IMG/VR virus record: IMGVR_UViG_3300005663_000126
Span: 1-36,806 of that record
Length of the DNA: 36,806 bases
Strand: one strand, 5' to 3'
From: a virus
Part shown: positions 1-7,283 of the stretch, one piece after another
Layout of the letters: each line of letters starts with the position of its first letter
How positions within the stretch are numbered: the stretch's first letter is position 1
The notes under the pieces: generated by a model
What the model saw: only the letters and a program-made list of their open reading frames with translations
Databases searched by the model: none
What the model was told of the DNA's origin: nothing
Made by a program: the position numbers and the translations under genes

Positions 1-26
1 GGTCTCCTTTAATTTAGAGGTATGTA

Positions 27-191
27 ATGAGTATTTTTACTAAAAAGCATAGATTTATAAAAAACACTTATAAGGGAAAGGGTCGCCCTAAAAAAACTGA
101 CTATGAATATAAAAATATGTTAGAAATACAACGAGAGATAGATGCAGTGTTTAACAAAATGATAGACTCTCGAATTATAGCGAGGATATAA
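27..191 (+). CDS. Small basic hypothetical protein (54 aa)
   Basis: Open frame of 54 codons starting at ATG 27 behind an AGAGG ribosome site at 16-20. The product is lysine/arginine-rich in its first half (KGKGRPKK near residues 17-24) and then forms a predicted helix. Its TAA stop shares a base with the ATG of the next gene, so the two are translationally coupled. No family is recognised. The GRPKK stretch resembles an AT-hook-like basic patch, but this is too short to assign DNA binding. Confidence 0.6.
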   Translation: MSIFTKKHRFIKNTYKGKGRPKKTDYEYKNMLEIQREIDAVFNKMIDSRIIARI

Positions 192-895
192 TGGCACGTC
201 TTAGCAGAGAGTTTGTAAAGTTAGAAACAAGGATAATAAATGACTATAGATTTTTCACAATGAGTGAATTTGAACAGCTTGTTTATATTAAATTATTGGG
301 TATTTCTCGCTCAAACAATAACCAAATACCAAAAGATTTTAATGTAATTAAGCAACTTTTGAGGCTCAAAAAAGAGGAAACCTGTTTTTATTTATCGCAA
401 ATCGGTTTTTCAAAACAGGAAATCAGCACTAAATCAGAGACAGAGCTGTATCAAAGCGCCCTCAAATCGGCAATCAAGCGGATAAAAGGTAATTTCCCTA
501 AGTTCAAGGAAAACAAGTACTTCTGGTTTTTCGATGGGTACGAATTAAGGTTAAGTAATTCTGCACCTAAAGAGGCAATTAATTCACAACGAGATGAAGA
601 TGAAGACTTAGATGTAGATAAAGATTTAGATAAAGACTTTACTACAATAGGTAAAGTTTCTAAAAATCTCACTAAAGACCAAGAAACTCAACTCCAAAAA
701 TACGCTGAATGGATGGCAAGAGATATACACAAGACAGGACAGACTAGAGACCAAATATATAAGATGTTTTTCAACACCGCGCGAAAACACGGATTTAATA
801 TAGTAAGTAATGCAGTAGAAAGCATATGGAACGGGACTAACCCGCACCCAAAGGATATATGGAACAAAATAAAATCAGACATAGCAAAAGCATAG
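191..895 (+). CDS. Replisome-organiser-like replication initiation protein
   Basis: A 234-residue protein laid out like phage replisome organisers. Residues about 1-115 look like a winged-helix region (an opening MARLSREFVKLETRI-type segment, then helices rich in Leu/Lys). An acidic Asp-rich linker follows at about 130-150 (alternating D, E and K, typical of linkers in initiator/loader proteins). The C-terminal helical domain at about 160-234 contains a W-x-x-D-I-W pattern. In known phages such proteins bind the origin and recruit helicase loader or helicase. No helicase or loader is seen downstream, so the pathway is incomplete here. The family assignment rests on architecture rather than a diagnostic motif. 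It ends in TAG. Confidence 0.5.
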   Translation: MARLSREFVKLETRIINDYRFFTMSEFEQLVYIKLLGISRSNNNQIPKDFNVIKQLLRLKKEETCFYLSQIGFSKQEISTKSETELYQSALKSAIKRIKGNFPKFKENKYFWFFDGYELRLSNSAPKEAINSQRDEDEDLDVDKDLDKDFTTIGKVSKNLTKDQETQLQKYAEWMARDIHKTGQTRDQIYKMFFNTARKHGFNIVSNAVESIWNGTNPHPKDIWNKIKSDIAKA

Positions 896-923
896 CAAAT
901 GTATACACTTGCATAAAGGAGAT

Positions 924-1115
924 ATGATGAAATGTCCAATATGTAAAGGAAAAGGAATAATAGATAAACCCAATGGTATAAATGCCAATGTAGCATTAAA
1001 ACACGAAGCTGTGGCTATTTTATATAAAGAGGGTTATGGCATAAGGCAAATTCAAAGGTTATTGAACTATAAATCGCCTCGTTCGGTACAGGTGATTTTA
1101 ATGCAAGCGGAATAA
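924..1115 (+). CDS. Small zinc-ribbon / helix-turn-helix protein
   Basis: About 63 residues. ATG 924 is chosen because it lies just after AAAGGAG (915-921); a start at 909 is open but lacks that site. The N-terminus carries CPICKGKG, a half zinc knuckle like that of DnaJ-type repeats (C-x-x-C-x-G-x-G). The rest resembles a resolvase-type helix-turn-helix: a helix, the turn EGYGIRQIQRLL, then a recognition-like helix with SPRSVQ. Probably a small DNA-binding regulator; its target is unknown. Confidence 0.6.
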   Translation: MMKCPICKGKGIIDKPNGINANVALKHEAVAILYKEGYGIRQIQRLLNYKSPRSVQVILMQAE

Positions 1116-1129
1116 AAGGGAGGTAATCT

Positions 1130-1300
1130 ATGAAAACCAATATTGATAAGAAACTCGATAAATTCATTGAAGGTGCGGTCAAGAAGGAATTAGAGAAGAT
1201 AGATTTTGATGTGTTATTAGAAAAAGTAATGTTGAAACTGGCAACTAAATTTAAGAAAGTCCGCCGAGGGTTAACGAAGGAATATTTTAAGAGGAAATAA
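1130..1300 (+). CDS. Small hypothetical protein (56 aa)
   Basis: A 56-codon frame with a strong AAAGGGAGG ribosome site 6-8 bases before ATG 1130. The product is a charged, mostly helical peptide rich in Lys, Glu and Leu, with a strongly basic end (KKVRRGLTKEYFKRK). No cysteine pairs, signal peptide or membrane segment. It lies 1 base from the next gene, in the same run of small early genes. Function unknown. Confidence 0.6.
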   Translation: MKTNIDKKLDKFIEGAVKKELEKIDFDVLLEKVMLKLATKFKKVRRGLTKEYFKRK

Positions 1301-1301
1301 A

Positions 1302-1520
1302 ATGGTATATCATAAATATTCAAAAATGCCTTTGCCAGAATGTATGCAACAATCAATGTTTAAACAAATTTTAGTTATTTGCCCTAAATGCAAAATCAAA
1401 AAATATATCTTTGAAAGATATTTTAATAGGTCAAGGTGTGTTTGTGGAAGTAAGTTTAAAAAGTTTAAGGCAAGTCGGTTTGGAAATTCAGGAGTTAGAT
1501 ACGGGTTAAAATTTATATGA
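1302..1520 (+). CDS. Zinc-ribbon hypothetical protein (72 aa)
   Basis: The product has CPKC at about residues 27-30 and CVCG at about 46-49, a spacing typical of a small zinc ribbon, with many basic residues between and after. It starts behind GAGGAAATAA and its TGA overlaps the next ATG (ATGA at 1517-1520). The opposite-strand frame at 1310-1528 is a shadow. Likely nucleic-acid binding, but no specific family is recognised. Confidence 0.6.
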   Translation: MVYHKYSKMPLPECMQQSMFKQILVICPKCKIKKYIFERYFNRSRCVCGSKFKKFKASRFGNSGVRYGLKFI

Positions 1521-1738
1521 AATATCACACGAAAATCTGCACATTTAAAGAAGCTCTTAAGTTTTTAATGTGGTGTCGTCGTATCCATAGAGATTATGCA
1601 AAACACCCTAAATGGTGCAGAGGATATAAGGGAAGCGTAGAACATCATAAACATTGTGTCCAGAGATATACTGAGATTATTAACCTTATTAAATTGGTTA
1701 TGCCGATAAAGGAGAAGACAAAATATGGGATACTCTAA
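1517..1738 (+). CDS. Hypothetical protein with Cys/His clusters (73 aa)
   Basis: Coupled to the preceding gene by an ATGA overlap. The product contains WCRRIHRDYAKHPKWCRGY and a downstream HHKHC, so it could bind a metal, but the spacing does not match a family I recognise. Basic, soluble, no signal peptide. It overlaps the start of the 1725 gene by 14 bases, in keeping with the compact layout. Confidence 0.55.
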   Translation: MKYHTKICTFKEALKFLMWCRRIHRDYAKHPKWCRGYKGSVEHHKHCVQRYTEIINLIKLVMPIKEKTKYGIL

Positions 1739-1904
1739 GAAAAAAATTATAGAAGTAGTAGAGGGATACTGGACACCAAATATAGATGGCGTAACAAAGA
1801 TAATAAAATTCGGGCATGATGCTTGGCATATTTCTGATGTATGGCTATTGAAACGCAATGATGATGAACGAAAGGTAAGAATAATAATAAAGGAAATAAA
1901 ATGA
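1725..1904 (+). CDS. Small hypothetical protein (59 aa)
   Basis: A 59-codon frame starting at ATG 1725 after GGAGAAG (1711-1717). It overlaps the upstream gene by 14 bases and shares ATGA with the downstream one. The product is mixed beta/basic with three Trp residues (GYWTP, DAWHISDVW) and an Ile/Lys-rich end. No domain recognised. Its good ribosome site and overlaps on both sides support it as a real gene despite its size. Confidence 0.55.
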   Translation: MGYSKKKIIEVVEGYWTPNIDGVTKIIKFGHDAWHISDVWLLKRNDDERKVRIIIKEIK

Positions 1905-2200
1905 ACAAAGAATTAGACAACCTTATAAACAAAGTAAATAAGTCCTTCCCTATCTACCAGCTCTTAGGCAAGATGAAAAAGTCAATCGGCTGGCTCCCGG
2001 ATGAAGTAGTAAATCGGATCTGCCAGTGCTACCTTAAAAACAGCCATAAGATAACTAAGCCCTGGCCTTGGTTCGTAAAAGCTACTAATGAAAGCTGGCG
2101 GGCTTATAATGCGGAGAAAAATATATCAGAAGGCGCGGCTCTAAAGAAAATGCCTGTGCCTAAAGAGCTTTTGGAGCTTATAAGGGGGGTAAAGATATGA
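1901..2200 (+). CDS. Hypothetical protein, replication-module neighbour (99 aa)
   Basis: A 99-residue, mostly helical protein with a central PWPWFVKATNESW segment. Similar W/F-rich stretches occur in small phage replication accessory proteins, but I cannot assign a family. The ribosome site AAAGGAAATAAA precedes ATG 1901. Its local base composition is less AT-rich than its neighbours, with codons such as CTC, CGG and GCG. No signal peptide or membrane span. Confidence 0.55.
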   Translation: MNKELDNLINKVNKSFPIYQLLGKMKKSIGWLPDEVVNRICQCYLKNSHKITKPWPWFVKATNESWRAYNAEKNISEGAALKKMPVPKELLELIRGVKI

Positions 2201-2229
2201 GCAAATACCCAGAACGATAAAGGAGAGGG

Positions 2230-2628
2230 ATGAAAGACACAGCAGTATTCTTAGACCAAGAACTCATATCTAAGAGTGGAAGCGTAGAGGATTATACTAT
2301 CTCTTTGGAGGAATACAATAAACTACTTAATAACTTCTTTGATATGTTAGAGAAAAAGACTAGCCTGGAGGTAGTCATCGCATTGCACCCAAGAAACAAG
2401 GAAAACTTATTTTTAAAAAGGAAATGCTATCAGAACAAGACTTGCGAATTGGTAAGAAAAAGTAACATAGTAATAGCCCATTACTCCACCGCTATCAGCT
2501 TTGCTGTGTTATTCTACAAACCTATTCTCTTTTTGACCTGCGATGGTTTTAAGGGGACGTGGACACAGAAATACATAGAGACGTTAGCTGTTTTGCTCAA
2601 TAGAAAGATTATATTGTTGGATCACTAA
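2230..2628 (+). CDS. C-terminal-half fragment of a GT-B-like surface-carbohydrate enzyme
   Basis: A 132-residue product resembling the C-terminal nucleotide-sugar-binding half of GT-B-fold capsule/sialyl-type transferases. It has an opening FLDQEL element, then VVIALHPRNK (a HP-x-N motif after a beta strand), then SNIVIAHYSTAISFAVLFYKP, which matches the family pattern of a strand followed by H/S-S-T and a hydrophobic helix ending in KP. Full-length enzymes have an N-terminal Rossmann half as well; here it is absent and no coding sequence upstream supplies it. It has its own strong site (AAAGGAGAGGG) and intact frame, so it is probably expressed as a stand-alone domain. Whether it is catalytic is doubtful. 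Confidence 0.5.
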   Translation: MKDTAVFLDQELISKSGSVEDYTISLEEYNKLLNNFFDMLEKKTSLEVVIALHPRNKENLFLKRKCYQNKTCELVRKSNIVIAHYSTAISFAVLFYKPILFLTCDGFKGTWTQKYIETLAVLLNRKIILLDH

Positions 2629-2639
2629 AGGAGGGGATG

Positions 2640-3323
2640 ATGAGTCTTAAAACTTCAAAAGGAAATATGTATGATTGGGTAACACATATGCACTCTCATT
2701 TGGGCGGTGAATGTCCGCATAAATGTAGTTATTGCTATGTGCAGCGTAATAGGTTTGGAGTAAACCTGAGGTACCAGGGGCCGCATAGATTTTTATCACA
2801 CGAGTTAAAAGTAGATTATGGCTATGGCAAAACTATTTTTATAGAACATATGAACGATATGTTTGCGCAAGGGATTCCGGGAATTGTGATACAACGTATT
2901 TTAGAACATTGTACTTTATATCCAGGCAATAAATATATCTTTCAAACTAAAAATCCAATTCGAGCTTATAGGCATACACACGAATTTCCAAAAAACTATA
3001 TGCTAGGAACTACGATTGAAAGCAATAGATATTATTCGGGATTATCACAAGCACCAGATCCAGTACAGAGATATGAAGCTATGCTAAAGTTTCCTGACGT
3101 AGATAAGTTTATTACTATCGAACCTATATTAGATTTTGATGTAGATGAGTTAGTAAAATGGATTGTAAATATAAAACCTTCTTTTGTCAATATCGGAGCA
3201 GATAGCAAAAATTGTAAATTACCGGAGCCGTCAAGTGCAAAGGTGTGGGCTTTAATAACAGCATTACAGTATAGAAAAATTACTATTAAAAAGAAAGTGA
3301 ACTTAGGCAGAATGTTAAATTAA
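2640..3323 (+). CDS. Radical SAM protein, phage Gp37/Gp68 (DUF5131) type
   Basis: About 227 residues. The cluster-binding motif CPHKCSYCY (C-x3-C-x2-C) near residues 25-32 is the hallmark of radical SAM enzymes, which bind a 4Fe-4S cluster and cleave S-adenosylmethionine. The following order matches the phage Gp37/Gp68-like group: a conserved H-x-N-D-M-F patch (EHMNDMFAQGIP), FQTKNP, LGTTIESNRYY, then a TIEPILDFD strand. The substrate of this group is not established. ATG 2640 is best spaced from AAAGGAGGGG; 2637 is also possible. It sits among unrelated small genes and no partner gene is obvious beside it. The family call is strong; a function is not offered. Confidence 0.82.
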   Translation: MSLKTSKGNMYDWVTHMHSHLGGECPHKCSYCYVQRNRFGVNLRYQGPHRFLSHELKVDYGYGKTIFIEHMNDMFAQGIPGIVIQRILEHCTLYPGNKYIFQTKNPIRAYRHTHEFPKNYMLGTTIESNRYYSGLSQAPDPVQRYEAMLKFPDVDKFITIEPILDFDVDELVKWIVNIKPSFVNIGADSKNCKLPEPSSAKVWALITALQYRKITIKKKVNLGRMLN

Positions 3324-3332
3324 GGAGGCCTT

Positions 3333-3614
3333 ATGAACGATAAACATTTAGAGGAATATGAAAGATTGAACGCAATAAAGATATTTAAGTTAATGATTAA
3401 AAGTTATGAAGAAAGAGGTGGTGGACACTCACAAAAAGAAGCCCTCACCTACGCCATTACTCAGTTAGAGAAGCCTGTGCTTGAGAGGTTGGATAAGGAG
3501 AAGGTAATAGAAAGTATACAGCATTTATTCCCAAAAGAAATGACACAATCATTTTTAAGAAAAGTAGCCCAAGCCATCTGTGCTAAATTTGGGAGGTGCA
3601 AATGCCAAACTTAA
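3333..3614 (+). CDS. Hypothetical protein (93 aa)
   Basis: A soluble, helical 93-residue product with no recognised domain. It starts at ATG 3333 after AAGGAGG and ends 13 bases inside the next gene. The C-terminus holds three cysteines (AICAKFGRCKCQT), possibly metal-binding. No signal peptide. Confidence 0.55.
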   Translation: MNDKHLEEYERLNAIKIFKLMIKSYEERGGGHSQKEALTYAITQLEKPVLERLDKEKVIESIQHLFPKEMTQSFLRKVAQAICAKFGRCKCQT

Positions 3615-4060
3615 AAGGAAAGAAGAACACTAACTATAAGCACGGAAAAAGCGGAACACAGTTATATAAGATTTGGGGATATATGATGACAAGATGTTGT
3701 AATAAGAATAGCTCTAATTATAAACACTATGGTGGAAGGGGTATAGAGGTTTGTAAAAGGTGGCTTAAATTTGAGAATTTTTATAAAGATATGCACAATA
3801 GTTATGAGGTTTCTCATTCTAACTTTGGAAAGGTGACTATAGACAGAGTTGATAATAATAAAAGATACTCTCTTTCTAATTGTAGATGGACAACCCAAAG
3901 AGAACAAAACAGGAATAAACGAAGTAATCTATGGCATACTTACAATGGTGTTTCTCTGATTCTCGCAGATTGGGCAAAAATATTCAAGATACCACTATCT
4001 ACTCTATGGGAAAGAATATACAAAATAAGTATGCCTTTTGAAGAAGCTATAGTTTATTAG
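3602..4060 (+). CDS. HNH/AP2-like putative homing endonuclease
   Basis: About 152 residues from ATG 3602, five bases after GGAGG; the in-frame GTG at 3596 lies inside that site. It has the layout of a widespread phage family: an N-terminal Y-x-x-W-x-x-M-x-x-R-C segment, YGGRGIEVCKRW, then TIDRVDNNKRYSLSNCRW followed by EQNRNKR (the D-R-x-D-N...N-C-R-W core). A C-terminal DNA-binding segment follows, with YNGVSLILADWAKIFKIP. Members are annotated as HNH or AP2-domain endonucleases that spread as free-standing homing genes. It overlaps the upstream gene by 13 bases. Two diverged relatives lie at 4317 and 6219. Confidence 0.7.
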   Translation: MPNLKGKKNTNYKHGKSGTQLYKIWGYMMTRCCNKNSSNYKHYGGRGIEVCKRWLKFENFYKDMHNSYEVSHSNFGKVTIDRVDNNKRYSLSNCRWTTQREQNRNKRSNLWHTYNGVSLILADWAKIFKIPLSTLWERIYKISMPFEEAIVY

Positions 4061-4088
4061 AAATTCGGTAAGGTAAAAGGAGAATAGG

Positions 4089-4205
4089 ATGATGAACTGT
4101 TTAGAGTGTAATATCAATAAACTCGTATCAAAAGATAAGGGTAAGGCATATTTATGTAGAAATTGCGATAGAGTAAAAGAACCTGATGTGGTGAAAGGAG
4201 AATAG
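4089..4205 (+). CDS. Zinc-ribbon micro-protein (38 aa)
   Basis: A 38-codon frame behind AAAGGAG. Two C-x-x-C knuckles (CLEC near residue 4 and CRNC near residue 23), 19 residues apart, form a minimal zinc ribbon. Similar two-knuckle peptides are common among phage early genes. It ends in TAG, just before the next small gene. Partner unknown. Confidence 0.55.
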   Translation: MMNCLECNINKLVSKDKGKAYLCRNCDRVKEPDVVKGE

Positions 4206-4207
4206 AT

Positions 4208-4309
4208 ATGTGGCAAGAATTTTTAACTATGATAAGACATCCATTTTTTTGGGGAGATTTTATAACTGTTGGTTATATAATGGTTAGACTTATACACGCA
4301 AGAATGTGA
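4208..4309 (+). CDS. Small hydrophobic peptide (33 aa)
   Basis: A 33-codon frame whose ATG follows the AAAGGAG at the end of the preceding gene by about nine bases. The product is Trp/Phe/Ile-rich (TMIRHPFFWGDFITVGYIMV) with a marginal membrane segment at its C-terminal half. No family recognised. The good ribosome site and packing support translation, but its size leaves real doubt. Confidence 0.4.
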   Translation: MWQEFLTMIRHPFFWGDFITVGYIMVRLIHARM

Positions 4310-4316
4310 GGGATAA

Positions 4317-4790
4317 ATGTCTAAGAACCTAAGAAATCGTAAAGTAGTTGGGGAAGAAACCCATTATCAATGTAGTAAGTGCAAAGAATATAAGCCTATT
4401 ACAGACTTTTTTAAGAGTAAAATATTGATAGATGGTATTAGATATTGGTGTAAGAAATGCGATATGAAGATTATGACCAAGACTAAAGACAACCCAAATA
4501 CAGCAAAATATATGAGGACATATTGGAAAAAGAAAAGGAAAAAAGAACCCTGGTATGCTTATTGGGACTCAAGCAAAAGAAGATGTATAGACAAATCAAG
4601 CAAGTATTTTAAGAAAGGTATTAAGCATTATCTAACAGTTGACCAAGCACGCAAACTATGGGAAAGAGATAAAGCGTTTCTATTAAAAAGACCGAGCATT
4701 CACCGCATAAACAACAAGGGCGATTATACTTTTGAAAATTGTGCATTTATAGAACTGTCTGAAAACTCACGATTAGGAAGAAAGGGGTAA
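4317..4790 (+). CDS. Zinc-finger HNH-like putative homing endonuclease
   Basis: A 157-residue product. An N-terminal zinc finger (CSKC near 19-22 and CKKC near 45-48) resembles the finger that often precedes phage HNH enzymes (YKPITDFFK between the knuckles). A basic middle part follows, then the core SIHRINNKGDYTFENCAFIELSEN, the same layout as the 3602 and 6219 genes. The usual D-R-x-D-N is H-R-x-N-N here, so both acidic residues of that motif are changed and activity may be reduced or altered. Free-standing; the site it invaded is not evident. Confidence 0.6.
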   Translation: MSKNLRNRKVVGEETHYQCSKCKEYKPITDFFKSKILIDGIRYWCKKCDMKIMTKTKDNPNTAKYMRTYWKKKRKKEPWYAYWDSSKRRCIDKSSKYFKKGIKHYLTVDQARKLWERDKAFLLKRPSIHRINNKGDYTFENCAFIELSENSRLGRKG

Positions 4791-4796
4791 ATAGAT

Positions 4797-5252
4797 ATGG
4801 ATATCAAAGAGGCGGTAAAATGGTCAAGGTTTGAGATAAGTCAATTACAATGGGTTATGGATTTACTCCCCAAGGATAAATTAAAAGGAGAGGCTCAAAA
4901 GAGATTAACAGAGGACTATGAACGAGCCGATAAAAGAATAGAGGCACAGAAAATTCTCAATTCCCTCGCAGAAAAAGTAGAGAGTGCAGAGATGCCGAAG
5001 AAAAAATCTCGCTTAAATATTCGCCCAAAAGTAGCCAATGATTTAATAATAGACAAAGAAAATGGTATCTACAATCAAGCCATAGACGACTGTAAACTAT
5101 ACATAGCGAAGATACTTGATGAGGGGAGGATAGAGAATATTATAGGAACTTTTGTTTTAGAGCAACAATCGGTTCGACAAGCAGGAAAGAATACAAAATA
5201 TGCAAAAGATTTAGCCAAAGCAATAGTTAAAGAACTTGGAGGTGAAAAGTGA
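4797..5252 (+). CDS. Hypothetical helical protein (151 aa)
   Basis: A charged, mainly helical 151-residue protein without cysteine knuckles, signal peptide or membrane span. The N-terminal part (MDIKEAVKWSRFEISQLQWV) resembles the start of many phage proteins annotated only as hypothetical. It is followed by a coiled-coil-prone stretch at about 35-75. It ends four bases inside the next small gene. Function unknown. Confidence 0.6.
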   Translation: MDIKEAVKWSRFEISQLQWVMDLLPKDKLKGEAQKRLTEDYERADKRIEAQKILNSLAEKVESAEMPKKKSRLNIRPKVANDLIIDKENGIYNQAIDDCKLYIAKILDEGRIENIIGTFVLEQQSVRQAGKNTKYAKDLAKAIVKELGGEK

Positions 5253-5419
5253 GATTAAAAAATATATTAAGTCCACAGACAATAGATAAAAATACTTGGG
5301 TATATTTAAAGGGTAGAAAAATTACACTTGTTCACGAAGTCAGAGATAAAGATGGCACATATCATAGAACGGTTCAAATAAATATATCAGAAGCCAAAAT
5401 AAAAAAATGGTTTAAATAA
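5249..5419 (+). CDS. Small hypothetical protein, GTG start (56 aa)
   Basis: A 56-codon frame beginning at GTG 5249, five bases after GGAGGTG (5238-5244), which decides the start. The product looks like a small beta protein (strands WVYLKGRKITLVHEV and TYHRTVQINI) with a basic end. No family recognised. It overlaps the preceding stop by four bases, consistent with coupling. Confidence 0.5.
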   Translation: MRLKNILSPQTIDKNTWVYLKGRKITLVHEVRDKDGTYHRTVQINISEAKIKKWFK

Positions 5420-5481
5420 GAGAAGAGGGAGGAATAGAAAGGGGTCATATTGTTGGAGATAGTGATTATTGTGGCGGAGAT

Positions 5482-5592
5482 ATGATAAATATAAATTGTA
5501 AACGGTGTAATTATTACTATCAAATTCCTATATCAGAAATGCCCTCAAAGAATTTTTTAAGAGATATTTATAACCAAGGAGGATTGAAATGA
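5482..5592 (+). CDS. Possible Cys-x-x-Cys micro-protein (36 aa)
   Basis: A 36-codon frame from ATG 5482. It contains one CKRC knuckle followed by aromatic residues (NYYYQIP). The frame stays open upstream to 5416 and encodes plausible protein (a Cys and Gly-rich stretch) but has no ATG, GTG or TTG there, so either the true start is non-canonical or the gene is decayed. The ribosome site at 5482 is close (CGGAGAT). Confidence 0.3.
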   Translation: MININCKRCNYYYQIPISEMPSKNFLRDIYNQGGLK

Positions 5593-6197
5593 TGCCATTA
5601 CAGAAAGCGAGGCGAATAATAAATATATTGATTTCATCTTGCAAGTGTTCTCTTGAGCATAGCTCCTTAAAATCAACTTCCCATATAGCCATTGATGAAG
5701 AATATGTTGAAGCCCTACAAACCCTTATAGATAGCACAAAGAAGATAGAGAAGATAAGGCAAGAATATGCCACGCAAGACAATAGAGCAACAGCATATCC
5801 TATTTATGTAAGTGTTCAAGAGTTATTTTGTGTAGGAGTGATGGCTGAAGGATATAGTGTTAATTGTCCTTATGGAGATGCAGAAACGATAAAGCATTAT
5901 AGATTATCCGAAGGAGACAGCCAAAGCCCTGACTGTGAAAGCAAGGAAGAGTTGTTTAAACAGATGGAAGAACAAGGTTGGGAAAATCCCGCAAAAGAAG
6001 AAATTACAGAATATTATCTTGGCTATATTTGGATTCCAAGAGAGTTTTTTCTTACCATAAAAGGGGCAGAAGAATATATGAAAGCCAATAAACATAATCA
6101 CGGACAGCTAAGAACCTATGTGCATCACTTTGAGAGAAGAAACTTTGAGATGAGAGAGTTATTAGAAGCTATTGGATTTAGCCAAAGCCGAAGTTAA
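5589..6197 (+). CDS. Phage hypothetical protein with conserved C-terminal helical region (202 aa)
   Basis: Starts after AAGGAGGA. Residues 1-65 form helices; the middle (about 75-145) contains a signature rich in Tyr and Glu. The C-terminus carries FFLTIKGAEEYMKANKHNHG then a helix with TYVHHFERRNFEMRELLEAIGF. This last part matches a C-terminal segment common in phage proteins of unknown role, where a conserved N-x-H-x pattern precedes a long helix. No catalytic motif is recognisable. It sits directly upstream of the 6219 homing-endonuclease-like gene, 21 bases apart. Confidence 0.6.
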   Translation: MMPLQKARRIINILISSCKCSLEHSSLKSTSHIAIDEEYVEALQTLIDSTKKIEKIRQEYATQDNRATAYPIYVSVQELFCVGVMAEGYSVNCPYGDAETIKHYRLSEGDSQSPDCESKEELFKQMEEQGWENPAKEEITEYYLGYIWIPREFFLTIKGAEEYMKANKHNHGQLRTYVHHFERRNFEMRELLEAIGFSQSRS

Positions 6198-6218
6198 AGA
6201 ACTTACTGGAGGTGAGTG

Positions 6219-6629
6219 ATGACATTTGAAAGTTCATATTTTAACGCAAAGCAAAGATGTAAAAGTAATTTTAAAAACTATGGTAGCAGGGGAATCAAAC
6301 TCTTAATGACCAAAGATGACTTTGAATATCTGTGGTACAGAGACAAGGCTCATTTAATGGATAGACCTACCATAGATAGAATAGATAATGATGGAGATTA
6401 TGCTCTGCAAAATTGTCGCTTTATAGAATTGAGAGAAAATTGTTGCAGAAATCACGACCTAAGAAAAAAAGTAACTCAACATACTATCGAAGGAAAATTT
6501 ATAAAAGAGTGGATTGGTATAGTTGATTTGAGCAAAACTTTAAATATAAGTAGAACTGCTATACAAAATTGCTTGAAAGGATTATCCAAAAGTGCTGGTG
6601 GCTACAGATGGGGGTATACCAATGTCTGA
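6219..6629 (+). CDS. Putative homing endonuclease with NUMOD1-like DNA-binding tail
   Basis: About 136 residues from ATG 6219, five bases after GGAGGTG; GTG 6216 is less likely. The core is TIDRIDNDGDYALQNCRFIELREN, an intact version of the D-R-x-D-N...N-C-R motif family. The C-terminal 45 residues (EGKFIKEWIGIVDLSKTLN, then a helix with SRTAIQNCLKG and GGYRWGY) match the NUMOD1-type DNA-binding module of homing endonucleases. It is the most complete of the three related genes at 3602, 4317 and 6219. It overlaps the next gene by eight bases. Confidence 0.7.
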   Translation: MTFESSYFNAKQRCKSNFKNYGSRGIKLLMTKDDFEYLWYRDKAHLMDRPTIDRIDNDGDYALQNCRFIELRENCCRNHDLRKKVTQHTIEGKFIKEWIGIVDLSKTLNISRTAIQNCLKGLSKSAGGYRWGYTNV

Positions 6630-6867
6630 TTTTGATGAACGGATACAAGAGGTGTTGGAAAAGCATGCTTGTCATTTTAAGACAACAGGAATGGGATTTA
6701 ACACAACAATAAGTAAAGAAGATTATAGCCTTCAATCCCTCTCCGCCATAAAGACTATCATAAAAGAGAGTTTGCCGAAGAAGATGCCTAAAAGCAATGA
6801 AGTGGCTCATTATGTAAGAGGCAGAAACGAAACTATTGACGAAATACATAAGAGGTTAGGGATATGA
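6622..6867 (+). CDS. Hypothetical protein (81 aa)
   Basis: ATG 6622 is preferred; the frame is open back to 6592 but that start lies deep in the preceding gene, while 6622 follows a GGGGGT stretch. The product is soluble with one Cys and an alternating helix/strand look. It ends by ATGA overlap with the NinG-like gene, so the two are likely co-translated. No family recognised. Confidence 0.55.
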   Translation: MSDFDERIQEVLEKHACHFKTTGMGFNTTISKEDYSLQSLSAIKTIIKESLPKKMPKSNEVAHYVRGRNETIDEIHKRLGI

Positions 6868-7283
6868 GACGTATAGAACGAACCCATAAACAGCTATTAA
6901 AGCGTGCTTGGGATGCCTTCTCCTTATTCATTCGATTAAGAGACTGTTTAAAGACAACTGGAACGATTGATCAGGGGAAATGTTATACTTGTGGAAGAAT
7001 ATATCATTTTAAAGACCTTCAAGCAGGACATTTTGTAAGAGGTCGTGGCGGTGCGGTCTTATTTGACGAACTTGGAGTTAAGGCTCAAGACGAGGGATGT
7101 AATATCTTTAGAGATGGAGAAGTCCTTATATTCCGCAAGAACTTGGTGAAAGAAGTCGGAGAAGAAGTCGTGGAGATACTGGAGAGCAAGCGTTGGAAGA
7201 TTAAGAAGCGTTCAAAAGTGGAATTAGAGGCACTATGTCTTTACTATAGACAGGAACACAAGAAACTATTAGATAAACTATGA
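6864..7283 (+). CDS. NinG-like recombination protein
   Basis: A 139-residue protein with the layout of lambda NinG/Rap-type proteins, which act in recombination on branched DNA. An N-terminal helical basic region precedes CYTCG (residues 40-44), then QAGHFVRGRG (53-62), a FDELG segment, AQDEGCN (74-80) and a C-terminal helical region. In typical members the last motif is A-Q-C-x-x-C-N. Here the first Cys is Asp (residue 75), so one presumed zinc ligand is missing. It is closely packed between a hypothetical gene and a tiny membrane-protein gene. Family call good; activity uncertain because of the substitution. Confidence 0.72.
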   Translation: MRRIERTHKQLLKRAWDAFSLFIRLRDCLKTTGTIDQGKCYTCGRIYHFKDLQAGHFVRGRGGAVLFDELGVKAQDEGCNIFRDGEVLIFRKNLVKEVGEEVVEILESKRWKIKKRSKVELEALCLYYRQEHKKLLDKL

